Shown: positions 16,893 to 26,204 of the stretch, piece by piece
How the letters are laid out: each line of letters opens with the position of its first letter
How positions within the stretch are numbered: the stretch's first letter is position 1
Source of the DNA: an uncultured bacterium
Lineage (GTDB): Bacteria > Cloacimonadota > Cloacimonadia > Cloacimonadales > Cloacimonadaceae
Reading direction: 5' to 3'
Length of the DNA: 64,000 bases
Assembly (NCBI GenBank): GCA_938009275.1
Contig: CALLHY010000024.1
Location: forward strand, 45,315-109,314
Made by a program: the position numbers and the translations under genes
Notes under the pieces: generated by a model
The model's input: only the letters and a program-made list of their open reading frames with translations
Database searches by the model: none
Told to the model about the DNA's origin: nothing

Positions 16893-19177
16893 ATCTTTGG
16901 TGCCGTTTTCTTTACTTTGGCTACACCCAGGCGTTTCATCTTTCTGCAGAAGGTGCTTTCAGTCATATTCAGCAGTTTTGCGGCGGCACTTTGCTTACCA
17001 TTGCATCTCAGCAGCGCATCGCGAATCAATTCTGCCTCTATCAGTTTGATGTTCTTGCCAGGTTTTATACTGGTCTGGATGGTTTCGGCATTAAATGTGG
17101 TGATCTTGTCTAACATCTGGGCACTCCATACAGGCTGGTAGAACATCACGAACAAACGCTCAACATAATTCTTAAGTTCCCGAACGTTGCCTGGGAAATT
17201 GTGGGTACTCATTCGCTCAATGAAGGCTTGACTGATGCGGGGGATGGGTTTTTTGGTTTCTTCTGCAAAACGCCTTACGAAATAGTCCAGCAACACAGGC
17301 AGGTCTTCCATTCGGTCGCATAAAGCAGGGATATTAATCTCTATGGTATTAATCCGGTGAAACAGGTCTAGCCTGAATTTATTATCCAGTATCAGTTTAT
17401 GGATGTTATGGTTTGTAGCGGCGATAATTTTGCAATTTATTGGTTCTTGTTTTCCCTTCCCAACGGGAATGATGGTTTTAGTATCTATCGCCCGTAGTAG
17501 CTTGGCTTGAAACTCCATAGGCATCTCTGATATCTCATCGAGAAAAAGAGTTCCGTTCTCTGCCAGTTGGAAAAAGCCATGCTTATCTTGGTTTGCTCCT
17601 GTGAAAGAGCCTTTTACATGGCCGAAGAACTCACTTTCGAACAAGTTTGGCGAAATGGACGCACAGTTCACCGTAACGTATGGCTGAGAACTTCGGCTGC
17701 TATGGGTGTGAATCATGCGGGCTACAATCTCTTTGCCAGTTCCACTATCTCCCTGAATAAATACGCATGTATCCGGATACATAGCCGCGAGTTTTGCACT
17801 TTCAACCACCCGGCGTGAGGCCACCGAGACTCCAATAAAGGTGTCGGGATGATTTCTCCCAAGCTGCTGTTCGGCAAGCAGATATTTCTTTTTTAACCCC
17901 TGTGTGTCATTCAGTACAGAGTCCAAAACCCTTGCATAGTGTATTGCATGGTCACTCTTTACTTTTGCAAGAAGCTTCATGTTGGCTTCGTCCAATTTGC
18001 ATAGGGCTTTAAAGCCGAGGCGATAGTTCTTTGATTCCTGATACATAAAGGCTTCTGTGCGCAGCACTTTAACCAGCAGTTCCCAGTTCTTGGTTTTTCG
18101 GTAATATGCTTTAGGTTTCTTTAACAGCTCTAAGGCTTCTTCATAACGCTCTAAGTTTATGAGAGCTAAAGCTATATTATTCGCGCTTTGCATTTGCAGG
18201 GCGAGATTGCCCAACGAAACAGCCATTTCTTCCGCCTTACTGTGAAACTCCAGCGCAAGCTCTGCTTTACCGCTCTCTGCCAGTGCATTAGCCAGATTAT
18301 TGTAGATGTTGTATTTGGTCTGAGGCGTATTTAGAGAGGTTCTGTTTATCTGCTCCAAGCTTGCTTCATAATAGTGAATGGCATCTTCCAGTTTGCCCTG
18401 AACCTTGAACATTAGTCCATGATTAAAGTTCAGTCCTACAAGGAACACCGGTAGCTTAAGTTTGGTGGCTGATTCCAAGCCCAGCTTAAAATAGTGTTCA
18501 CTTAAGTTAAACTCATTCAGATTAGTGTACACAGATACTAGCTCCACATATATCTGAAGGGCTTTCAAACGATAAGTATTCTGTTCGCAAAGTTGCAAAC
18601 AGCTGGCAAAGTACTTCAAGGCAATGTCGTACTTTCTCATGAATTTATACATCATGGAAATCTTTAACAGCACATCCGCACGCAAGTATGGAGCTTCTAT
18701 CTGATCTACAAGGTTTACTGCTTTCATGCTTAGTTGTTCTGCCTTGCTCATGTCTTCAGTACGGGCAAAGTATGACGCATAGCCCAAATGCAGCATAAGA
18801 TTAGTGTATAGATCGCTGGATTTCTGAATGTATTGTTGCGCATCATCCAGGCATTGTTTCATGGTTTTGGTGCGCATTAACATCGACAGGGCAGAGGCTT
18901 TAATCAAGCTAAATATCGTGTAAAGGCTTCCTTGTTGGCGTAATGATTCCACCTTTATCACGCTGTCACATAATCGCAATGCCTTTTCTGGAGCAAAGGT
19001 TTGCAGATGCCCCCATGCACGTACCAGTTTTCTTACAAGCCTTAGCTGGGCACTGGTGCCCTTAATCGAATATATAGTTGATAAATATGTGTTGGGATCG
19101 CTCTCCATCTTTTCAATTTCAGAGAATAGTGCTGCCAAAAATCTGCTTTCTTCATTAACGCGAGTATCCAAATCCAC
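16871..19177 (-). CDS. Sigma-54-dependent activator with TPR sensor region
   Basis: The 768-aa product has three parts. Residues ~1-420 are helical TPR-like repeats (LMLHLGYASYFARTEDMSKA, LNFNHGLMFKVQGKLEDAIHYYEAS, NIYNNLANALAESGKAELALEF). Residues ~450-690 are the AAA+ domain, with Walker A GDSGTGKE, the sigma-54 contact loop ESEFFGHVKGSFTGAN (GSFTGA in place of the usual GAFTGA), Walker B GTLFLDEIS and NFPGNVRELKNYVERL. Residues ~715-755 are a Fis-type helix-turn-helix (SAAAKLLNMTESTFCRKMKRLG). It should open sigma-54 promoters, and the TPR region may sense a protein or peptide. There is no receiver domain. The start is GTG 19177 or, with better spacing from AGGGGG, TTG 19171. Confidence 0.9.
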   Translation of the reverse strand: MDLDTRVNEESRFLAALFSEIEKMESDPNTYLSTIYSIKGTSAQLRLVRKLVRAWGHLQTFAPEKALRLCDSVIKVESLRQQGSLYTIFSLIKASALSMLMRTKTMKQCLDDAQQYIQKSSDLYTNLMLHLGYASYFARTEDMSKAEQLSMKAVNLVDQIEAPYLRADVLLKISMMYKFMRKYDIALKYFASCLQLCEQNTYRLKALQIYVELVSVYTNLNEFNLSEHYFKLGLESATKLKLPVFLVGLNFNHGLMFKVQGKLEDAIHYYEASLEQINRTSLNTPQTKYNIYNNLANALAESGKAELALEFHSKAEEMAVSLGNLALQMQSANNIALALINLERYEEALELLKKPKAYYRKTKNWELLVKVLRTEAFMYQESKNYRLGFKALCKLDEANMKLLAKVKSDHAIHYARVLDSVLNDTQGLKKKYLLAEQQLGRNHPDTFIGVSVASRRVVESAKLAAMYPDTCVFIQGDSGTGKEIVARMIHTHSSRSSQPYVTVNCASISPNLFESEFFGHVKGSFTGANQDKHGFFQLAENGTLFLDEISEMPMEFQAKLLRAIDTKTIIPVGKGKQEPINCKIIAATNHNIHKLILDNKFRLDLFHRINTIEINIPALCDRMEDLPVLLDYFVRRFAEETKKPIPRISQAFIERMSTHNFPGNVRELKNYVERLFVMFYQPVWSAQMLDKITTFNAETIQTSIKPGKNIKLIEAELIRDALLRCNGKQSAAAKLLNMTESTFCRKMKRLGVAKVKKTAPKIKGVRHS

Positions 19178-19675
19178 CCCCTGTGGGTATAGTATCCATT
19201 ATGATTTAGCTTTCCAATGACTGGTGAAAGCGATAAGTGGCACGGTATAAACCGCATCAATATAAGTCAAGTAAATAGTTACATATTTGCTAATGACTTA
19301 ATACACATAGACATACTGCCGGATAAATACTTGTCGAGTTGATTATCGGCAGCCTTATATGCCTGTTCTTGCGATTTGGCAATAAACTAAAATCATCTCT
19401 TTACATGTGAACGTACCCTATTATCACTACAGTGTCATTACGGGTGAAATACGCATCTCATCCGTATTTCATGCGTAATTCATTAGTAATTCGTTCAAGG
19501 AAGCTCCTTGTTTCATTCTTGCACTTAGTTACCGGTAGATGCGATTTGCACTTGACAGATACATTTAAGAAATTGGAGTTGCTTGAATTGGTAGTATGGA
19601 GGTAAAAGCTTGCAAAAGCAGCCATTCATATTAATGCGCAGTAAAAATATTCAGCTCTGGTGAAGGGTGGTATCT
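19178..19675. other. Divergent intergenic region with family A copy 2
   Basis: No gene seen. Holds the regulatory region between the activator (minus) and the AddB-like gene (plus), the repeat at 19433-19498, and a TTGACA hexamer at 19554-19559 about 115 nt before the AddB-like start. Confidence 0.5.
19433..19498 (+). repeat. Family A intergenic element, copy 2
   Basis: Six 11-mers in register: tgtcattacgg, gtgaaatacgc, atctcatccgt, atttcatgcgt, aattcattagt, aattcgttcaa. The last three are identical to copy 1. The stem 19438-19453 / 19463-19478 has two mismatches, both in the left arm. Similarity to copy 1 ends at about 19501. Confidence 0.85.
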
Positions 19676-22495
19676 ATGAAAGTGATAAGCATTCCCATAA
19701 ATGAAGATTTGCAAAATTATGCGATAAACAGCATTTGTGGAAGCAGTGTTTTGGTTTTCCCAACCCGTGCTGCGGCAGACCATGCCCGGCACATCCACAG
19801 AGGAAGAAAGGGTTTGCAAGACAGCCTCTTCCTTAGCATGGAGGATTTTAAAGACTGTCTAATATTGCCAGACAATCCCGTGCTGATGGACGAAAAACGC
19901 TTGCTTTCGCTTTATCTGGTTATGGGCGAGGAACTGCGTGAATTCTTTCATTTACTTAGCTATGCCGACGTTATAGAATGGGGCAACAGATTCTTTACCT
20001 TCTTCGAAGAGCTGGCTGAAGAGGGCATAGACCCTGCCACCCTGGAGGAGAAAAAAGACGCGGGCGATTTCTATATGCAGATGTGGCAAGAAACCTACCT
20101 CGAAAAAATCTTGCAAATCCGCTGCGATTATCAATCCTACATCTCTGCATTGGGCTTCACCGACAAGATATTTTACACTAAGGAAGAGAGCATAGTGATC
20201 CCCTGGGAAAACAGGCAGGTTATATTTGTTAATCAATACTATTACAGCAACATAGAAAAGCTTATCTGTGGCAAACTGGAAGAAAGCGGCAATGCAGTTA
20301 CCGTGTTATATCACGGCCTAAGAGTTTCAGAAGGCAATGAGAGCTGGAAAGCAGAGAGATTTAATCTGGGCGACACCCTGGAGACAATGGTGGATAAGCC
20401 CGTGATTAAAGTAATCCAATGTGAAAATGAAGATCAGATGGCATTAAGCTTTCTTGCCATGCATGCCGGTGATGTCAATGACGCTGCTGGCGTAATAATA
20501 GACAGCAGCTTTTATGCTAAGAGCTATTCGTCTTATTTTGATGCTGATCACTTCCGCTTCCCCAATGCCATTCCGATGAGCAATACGAATCTGTATCAGA
20601 TGCTAAACGGCATTCATCAAGGAGTTTTGGCAATGTCCAAAACCGGTGGCTATTTGCCCATGGCACTGCTGAACAAGTTGCTATCTGCCCAGTGGTTTAT
20701 GGCATACTTTATCCCCGGTATTTCCGAGCCGCAGATTAACAGCGTTTGGCTGGAAGTGAATGCCCTAATGCAAAATGATTTTCTGTATGTGGATGAGCAT
20801 GTCTTTGATAGCGAATCCAAAAGCTGTTTACGCATAATTGTTTGCGGCTTTATTAGTATGGTTCGGAGCTTTACGGCGGTAAAAAACATCTCTCAGCTTT
20901 GCGCGCTGATAGACAGTCCAGGTGTTTTGGAATTAGATAGATTGATCACCGCCCAGGAATCAGAATACACAGATATCAAGTCCTGTTTTTGGGAGCGCAT
21001 AGCCAATTTTGCAGCCATCGATAAGATGGAGATTGTGCCCACATGGACAGAGGTTTTCAAAGAAGAAGGCTGTGGGGCAGGGCTGTTGGAACTGCTGCTT
21101 AGCTTTATCAAATCTGCCATGCTTTCATACCGCAAACTGGATAAACCAAACAAACAGTGGGAGATAAGTAATTTGCTAGACTCACGTAACAGAACTTTTA
21201 GCAGGGTGGCTTTCTTTCAGCTAATAGAGGGGCTGTTGCCTGGGAACCCCAGTCCGGTATGGCTGTTTAACGAAACCCAACGCTTGAAACTAGGATTGAA
21301 GAGCTATTCAGACATCAGAGAATGGGAGCGGTATTACTTTTTGAGACTGGTGCTAAGCACCCAAGAAGTGCAATGCTACACCTATAAGAATCTGGAGCGT
21401 GACATAAGCCCCAGCAGTTTTTTAGGCGAGCTGATGCAATATGAAGGCTTGCTGGAGATTAGCAACATCAAGCCTGTTGTAAGGATGAAAGATATCTATA
21501 GCCAACTACTTGCTGCCAGTGCAGGTTCATGGATGCAAGATGCTGCTACAATTCAAGATTGCTGTTTTCAGCCACTCCCCGAAAAGGACTTCTTTTCTCT
21601 GCCAGCTAATCCCGAAAAGGATATACCGGAGGGTGGAATTTTAAAGGCATCGGCATCGGGAATCCTTCAGTTTATCCGCAATCCCTTTTTGTGGTATCTG
21701 GAGTATAAATCCAATATCTCAAACTATGCCTATGAGGCAGAAGAGACTATAAGCCCCAAGCTGTTCGGAAACATAATGCACGCTTATTTCGCAGGCATCT
21801 TAGGAGCGGAAGCTGGTAAGCATGACGGTTTGGATAGGCTGGAACGCCTCTTTGGTGATGCTGATACGCTGCAGGTTGAGCTGGGGAAATTGCTTAATAG
21901 TCCGCAGTTTAAATACCAGATTCCTAAGAACTATAATGCGGATTTCTTAACTGATATAATTGCCGCTAAACTGGCCGAATCGCTTAATCAATTCTTCAGT
22001 AAATGGCTTAAACAAAACTTGCAAAACCGTAGCTTTATCCTTATACCCGAATCAGAACAGATGACAAAGCAGGAACGCAAATATCGCAAGCTTGGCGCGG
22101 TTATGGTAGCTGGCAAGGAATACTCAGTAGCTCTGCATGGCAAGGCAGACCTGCGAATTGAGACGGAATATGAAGCCATGATTATCGACTTTAAAACAGG
22201 TAATAGAGATGTGCGGCAGCTCATTATCTATGAGTGGGTGTATTACCTGCTGGATGGCATAATGCCCGAAGACAGATTGAAGAGCATATTCTGGAACATC
22301 CTGGACACAAAGGAAATGCGAGAGAATATCAGCCCAGAAAAGCGTGAAAACCTAAAAACTGAGATACTGGACACCTTTGTGGATTGCCTGCAACATGGTT
22401 ATGGGCAGGGAAAGAAAGGTGCCGACAGGCAGAGAATGCAACACATCAGCCGGGCAGACCTGCTGCCAAGACTTAAGGAGGCAAGAGATGTCTGA
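19676..22495 (+). CDS. AddB-like protein with PD-(D/E)XK nuclease domain
   Basis: The product (939 aa from ATG 19676) opens with VLVFPTRAAADHARHI, typical of the inactivated helicase-like N-terminus of AddB. It ends in a RecB-type nuclease: GILQFIRNPFLWYLEYKSNI (~660), GNIMHAYFAGIL with His ~702, D825 in KADLRIE, and D838-x-K840 in IIDFKTGN. The four cysteines of the iron-sulphur clamp of Firmicutes AddB are not seen. AddB acts with AddA to resect double-strand breaks for RecA loading. ATG 19676 has GAAGGG upstream. Its stop overlaps the AddA-like start, so the two are translationally coupled. The family is very divergent, hence no firm gene name. Confidence 0.82.
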   Translation: MKVISIPINEDLQNYAINSICGSSVLVFPTRAAADHARHIHRGRKGLQDSLFLSMEDFKDCLILPDNPVLMDEKRLLSLYLVMGEELREFFHLLSYADVIEWGNRFFTFFEELAEEGIDPATLEEKKDAGDFYMQMWQETYLEKILQIRCDYQSYISALGFTDKIFYTKEESIVIPWENRQVIFVNQYYYSNIEKLICGKLEESGNAVTVLYHGLRVSEGNESWKAERFNLGDTLETMVDKPVIKVIQCENEDQMALSFLAMHAGDVNDAAGVIIDSSFYAKSYSSYFDADHFRFPNAIPMSNTNLYQMLNGIHQGVLAMSKTGGYLPMALLNKLLSAQWFMAYFIPGISEPQINSVWLEVNALMQNDFLYVDEHVFDSESKSCLRIIVCGFISMVRSFTAVKNISQLCALIDSPGVLELDRLITAQESEYTDIKSCFWERIANFAAIDKMEIVPTWTEVFKEEGCGAGLLELLLSFIKSAMLSYRKLDKPNKQWEISNLLDSRNRTFSRVAFFQLIEGLLPGNPSPVWLFNETQRLKLGLKSYSDIREWERYYFLRLVLSTQEVQCYTYKNLERDISPSSFLGELMQYEGLLEISNIKPVVRMKDIYSQLLAASAGSWMQDAATIQDCCFQPLPEKDFFSLPANPEKDIPEGGILKASASGILQFIRNPFLWYLEYKSNISNYAYEAEETISPKLFGNIMHAYFAGILGAEAGKHDGLDRLERLFGDADTLQVELGKLLNSPQFKYQIPKNYNADFLTDIIAAKLAESLNQFFSKWLKQNLQNRSFILIPESEQMTKQERKYRKLGAVMVAGKEYSVALHGKADLRIETEYEAMIIDFKTGNRDVRQLIIYEWVYYLLDGIMPEDRLKSIFWNILDTKEMRENISPEKRENLKTEILDTFVDCLQHGYGQGKKGADRQRMQHISRADLLPRLKEARDV

Positions 22496-25400
22496 GCTAT
22501 TTTGCCGCATTATATGTGCCAGTGCCGGAACAGGTAAAACCTACAGGCTATCTCTGGAATACATTGCCTTGTTGCTTCAGTACTATGGCGTTCCCAGCTT
22601 CAGCACCGACAGCATACTGGCACTCACTTTTACGCGTAAAGCTACTGCAGAGATTCGAGATAGAATAGTAAAGCATATCGACCTGCTAATCTCTAAAGGA
22701 GATAGCTCTGAACGTATGGGCTTGCTTGAGAACCTGCGTAAGCTGGTGCCTGCTGCGGAAATGGAACTATCGGACACTGAGCGCAACAAACTGATTAGTG
22801 CCAGGTTCGATATAGCCTGTGATCAGAGCCACTTACAGGTGATGACATTGGATTCATACATTAGCAACATATTCCGCAACATCGTGCGCCCTTTGCGCAA
22901 TATTGAGAGCTATGAGATAGATACGCAGGCGATTACCAAGCGTATGCCTTTTCTTATGGATCACCTGATGAAGCCCGCATTCCGAGCAAGGCTGAACAAC
23001 CTGTTAAGCCGTAAAGTAAGCCGCTCCCTGGATTCCTATGCCAAGTTTTTTGTATCACTCATTAGCCAACGCTGGTTGTATTATATGATAACCCAGCGCT
23101 TGTCTCCTTACCTTTTTGAAAGTAGCTGCGCTCAGGCAAGAGTGAGAGAGCTATCTGGCAAAACCAGTTCAGATGAGGCTTTAGCAGCATTTAAACAGGA
23201 GTTTGATACTCTTCTGGTGTTTATTAATGATGTTGCTCTGGAAAAGCAGGCGGTAGAACTGGGCGATTACTTCCGTAAGAGATTTGCTGACCTATTATCC
23301 GGTCATCTGCACAGCATAGCAGCCATCAGCCAAAGAGTAGATTCCCTTGCTTCTGATATAAGGGAAGCAGAGAGATTGTTGGAAGCTCTATCCGAGCCAA
23401 TATGGAACAAGAATAAGGTAAAAGGGCAGAAGTATCAGGCACTAAATGATGAAATGACTGTGGTTTGGAGAGCAGCGGAGCGACATTTAGCCGACCACCT
23501 GATGAGCAAGCTTTACGTAAGCGAGCAGCAGGAGATATTAGAGCTGTGGAAACTGATTCTAGACGAATACGACAGGTTGATTTACCGTTATAAGAATATG
23601 ACCTACGATGATATAGCATGGTTTAGCTTCGAAGCACTCTTCAGCGTGGAACCACCCTTCTTCGATCCTCAGAGCGAAGTATCTGCCAGTGAGTTTTATC
23701 ATTTCCTCAGCCATCGAACCAGGTTCATGTTGATAGACGAGTTTCAAGATACCTCATTGATTCAGTTTAACATCATTAAGCCAATCATTGCCGAGATTAG
23801 TTCTGGTGAAGGCAGCAAGCCTTATGGCGGATTAATTGTTGTAGGCGACGAGAAGCAATCCATATTTGGATGGAGAGGTGGACAACGTGATTTGCTGCTA
23901 AGCCTTCAGAGTATCTTTCCCAGCCTGGGCGAGGTAAAAACCGAGAGACTGGATAGCTGCTTCCGCTGTGGGCCAAGCCTGATGCAATTTGTTAACCAGC
24001 TATTCTCTTCATCGCCCATCCACGACTATCTTGCAGATAAGAATATGAACTGGGACTACCCCATGATAAAAGGGGCTAGAATAGATCGTGAAGCTAGCAC
24101 CTCAATCGAGTTTTGCTTAAAGAATACCAGCAAAAGCATGGCTGAGCAGTATGGCTATGCAGATGCAATTGAAGACTTTGTAAAAAGCATGGTGCTTCCC
24201 GCTTTGGCTGATGATCCAAGCGGTAATATAGCCATTCTTTGCCGCAAAGGAAGTGAGCTTAGCAAGGTTCAGCAAGTGCTGGACGAAAGTGGAACTGCAA
24301 GCCTTTATCAACCCGACCGCTCCATCTGCGACCATCTGTTGGTTAGCCCGATTATCGATTGGTTACGCTTTCTCGCCTGGGGAAGTTGGGCAGACTTTCT
24401 TAGTTTCCTGCGTTCCGATTATGTTCGCATCGGTAGCAAAACTCTAAAGCAGATTGCCGATTGCCTGGCAGTTAATACCTGCACAGCCACGCTAAGCCCC
24501 TGTCTATTCTCCGATATTCCCATTGCCGAAAATATCATGGCTTTGGCCACAGAGCATAAAACTCTGTCCCCTGCAGCAATCTGCAATGGACTAAGCATAA
24601 TGTTCCTCAAGAATCGCGAGTTTACTGAGAGAGACTATCTTAATCTGCACGAGTTTATAAACACAGTTACTACATGGGAGAACCAAAACAGCGATAAAGG
24701 AAACACGCTGCCTGATTTGCTGAAATACTTAAGCGAGAACAAAGACTCTGAGAACTTCAAGCAGGCATCCATTGCCGGATCAGACAGCCTACAGCTTTTA
24801 ACCATTCACAAATCCAAGGGGCTTGAGTTCAAGCGTGTCTTCGTGTATTACAACCTCTCCTCCCGGCATTCTGGAGACCACGACAAGTTAGCTTGGGCGC
24901 TGAAGTATGCGGGTAAGGATTTCCATTATGTGGAAGATTATGGCATCAGCCTTCATTATGAGAAGGTGCTAAAAGCCTCAAGTTACCGGTATCTATGGGA
25001 TGAGGAGCAAAAACGGCAACTACTGGAAGAGCTGAACAACCTGTATGTGGCATTCACTCGTGCCGAGAGCAAGCTTCACCTATATTTTTGTTATCAAAAC
25101 AAAGACGGTTGGGACGATTACTTAAGCAAAAGAGAAGCGCCAAGCCTGCCAGCTCTGCTGTGCAACTCCAGCTTAGACTTTTTCATTCAGCAAGGCATCA
25201 GCCCCAATGAAAATGGAATCTACACCTTTCACAGTCCATTTCGTGAGGAAGCAGAAACGCAGCAACAGATGCCTGTTCCCCAGCAGATTGATTCTAACAT
25301 TGTTACTCTTGAAGGGAATTTACTATCTAACCTGAGTCAATCCGGAAAAGGCATTTGGAATAGCCTGATGCCCATAGAGCAGCACACGATTCAAAACTGG

Positions 25401-25835
25401 AACAAATACTATCTGGAAGACAGGCCAAACCTCCTGGGTGATCTGGCGCATTATTACCTTAGCCATATAATCCACAACACCAGCAAAGAGCACGATTACG
25501 CGCTGCGTAGATGCTTGCTGCGGTTCGGCTCTATTATGAAGCAAGGGGAGATTGTGGATGTTTGTGAGCGGTGTTTAATAGCCTGTAATGCCAATGGCTG
25601 GCTCTTTGATTCGCAGTGGGATAATATATATACCGAACTTGAGCTTGAGGGGAATCAAGGCTTGTTACGCTTAGATAGGTTGATGATAAACACATCCGAA
25701 CTCAAAGCCATGATCGTGGACTATAAAAGCGGTGATATTCACGATACAATGCAGTTGGAAAACTACAGCTCGGCCCTGAAAAAGTTAAGTGGTATGAGCC
25801 AGTATGCCATTGAAGTGCAGTTTATGAAGATATAG
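22488..25835 (+). CDS. AddA-like UvrD/RecB helicase-nuclease
   Basis: The 1115-aa product is a superfamily 1A helicase with a C-terminal nuclease. Walker A is ASAGTGKTYR (~11-20), motif Ia follows LALTFTRKATAEIRDRI, motif II is LIDEFQDTS (~415), motif III VVGDEKQSIFGWRGG, motif V LTIHKSKGLEFKRVFVYY (~772) and motif VI LYVAFTRAESKL. The PD-(D/E)XK nuclease near residue 1074 reads MIVDYKSGD. With the preceding AddB-like protein it should form a break-resection complex. ATG 22488 is chosen because AAGGAGG stands 6 nt upstream and the Walker A follows at once; the frame is open further upstream inside the addB-like gene but that part is out of frame with its protein. Confidence 0.9.
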   Translation: MSELFCRIICASAGTGKTYRLSLEYIALLLQYYGVPSFSTDSILALTFTRKATAEIRDRIVKHIDLLISKGDSSERMGLLENLRKLVPAAEMELSDTERNKLISARFDIACDQSHLQVMTLDSYISNIFRNIVRPLRNIESYEIDTQAITKRMPFLMDHLMKPAFRARLNNLLSRKVSRSLDSYAKFFVSLISQRWLYYMITQRLSPYLFESSCAQARVRELSGKTSSDEALAAFKQEFDTLLVFINDVALEKQAVELGDYFRKRFADLLSGHLHSIAAISQRVDSLASDIREAERLLEALSEPIWNKNKVKGQKYQALNDEMTVVWRAAERHLADHLMSKLYVSEQQEILELWKLILDEYDRLIYRYKNMTYDDIAWFSFEALFSVEPPFFDPQSEVSASEFYHFLSHRTRFMLIDEFQDTSLIQFNIIKPIIAEISSGEGSKPYGGLIVVGDEKQSIFGWRGGQRDLLLSLQSIFPSLGEVKTERLDSCFRCGPSLMQFVNQLFSSSPIHDYLADKNMNWDYPMIKGARIDREASTSIEFCLKNTSKSMAEQYGYADAIEDFVKSMVLPALADDPSGNIAILCRKGSELSKVQQVLDESGTASLYQPDRSICDHLLVSPIIDWLRFLAWGSWADFLSFLRSDYVRIGSKTLKQIADCLAVNTCTATLSPCLFSDIPIAENIMALATEHKTLSPAAICNGLSIMFLKNREFTERDYLNLHEFINTVTTWENQNSDKGNTLPDLLKYLSENKDSENFKQASIAGSDSLQLLTIHKSKGLEFKRVFVYYNLSSRHSGDHDKLAWALKYAGKDFHYVEDYGISLHYEKVLKASSYRYLWDEEQKRQLLEELNNLYVAFTRAESKLHLYFCYQNKDGWDDYLSKREAPSLPALLCNSSLDFFIQQGISPNENGIYTFHSPFREEAETQQQMPVPQQIDSNIVTLEGNLLSNLSQSGKGIWNSLMPIEQHTIQNWNKYYLEDRPNLLGDLAHYYLSHIIHNTSKEHDYALRRCLLRFGSIMKQGEIVDVCERCLIACNANGWLFDSQWDNIYTELELEGNQGLLRLDRLMINTSELKAMIVDYKSGDIHDTMQLENYSSALKKLSGMSQYAIEVQFMKI

Positions 25836-26204
25836 ATATCAGTAAGTATACTACTACTGAGTTATTAAGCTATTCCCCAGACAGTACATGTCTGAGGATA
25901 ATTTATCTATAAGCCATCCGTATATCAAACGTCCCATTTGTAATGCAAATATCCGACAAAAAACCAGGTTGATATCCAAAACTTGCAATTGTGGAATTGC
26001 ATTTATGCAAGTTTTTGGCATGCATTCGTAAGTATTCAAAACTGAACACAACAAAAAACCGCCATAAGCATTCATGTATCATTATGAACACCAATTCATT
26101 ACGCTAGTATTTGCCTCATAGCCTAACATCGGGAATAGATTGGCACGGTAATGGCTACTATATAGGGCATGTGAAACACATGTTAGGACAAGGAGACAGG
26201 GATT
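25836..26204. other. Intergenic stretch with hairpin and sigma-54 promoter
   Basis: No gene seen. 25978-25987 (aaaacttgca) pairs with 26006-26015 (tgcaagtttt), and an alternative inner stem gcaatt/aattgc lies at 25985-26000; with its T-run this may end the AddAB-like transcript. A sigma-54 site follows at 26140. Confidence 0.5.
26140..26156 (+). promoter_or_regulatory. Sigma-54 (-24/-12) promoter for the 26205 surface protein
   Basis: TTGGCACG, four bases, then TGGCT: the GG of the -24 box (26142-26143) and the GC of the -12 box (26154-26155) are exactly 12 bp apart, as the sigma-54 holoenzyme requires. The only core departure is G for T at the second base of the -12 box. Predicted start near 26167, 38 nt before the ATG. 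Confidence 0.7.

Noticed and set aside
19238..19255. TGGCACG as a second sigma-54 promoter
   Set aside because: The next GC is 15 bp after the GG, not 12, so the spacing excludes it.
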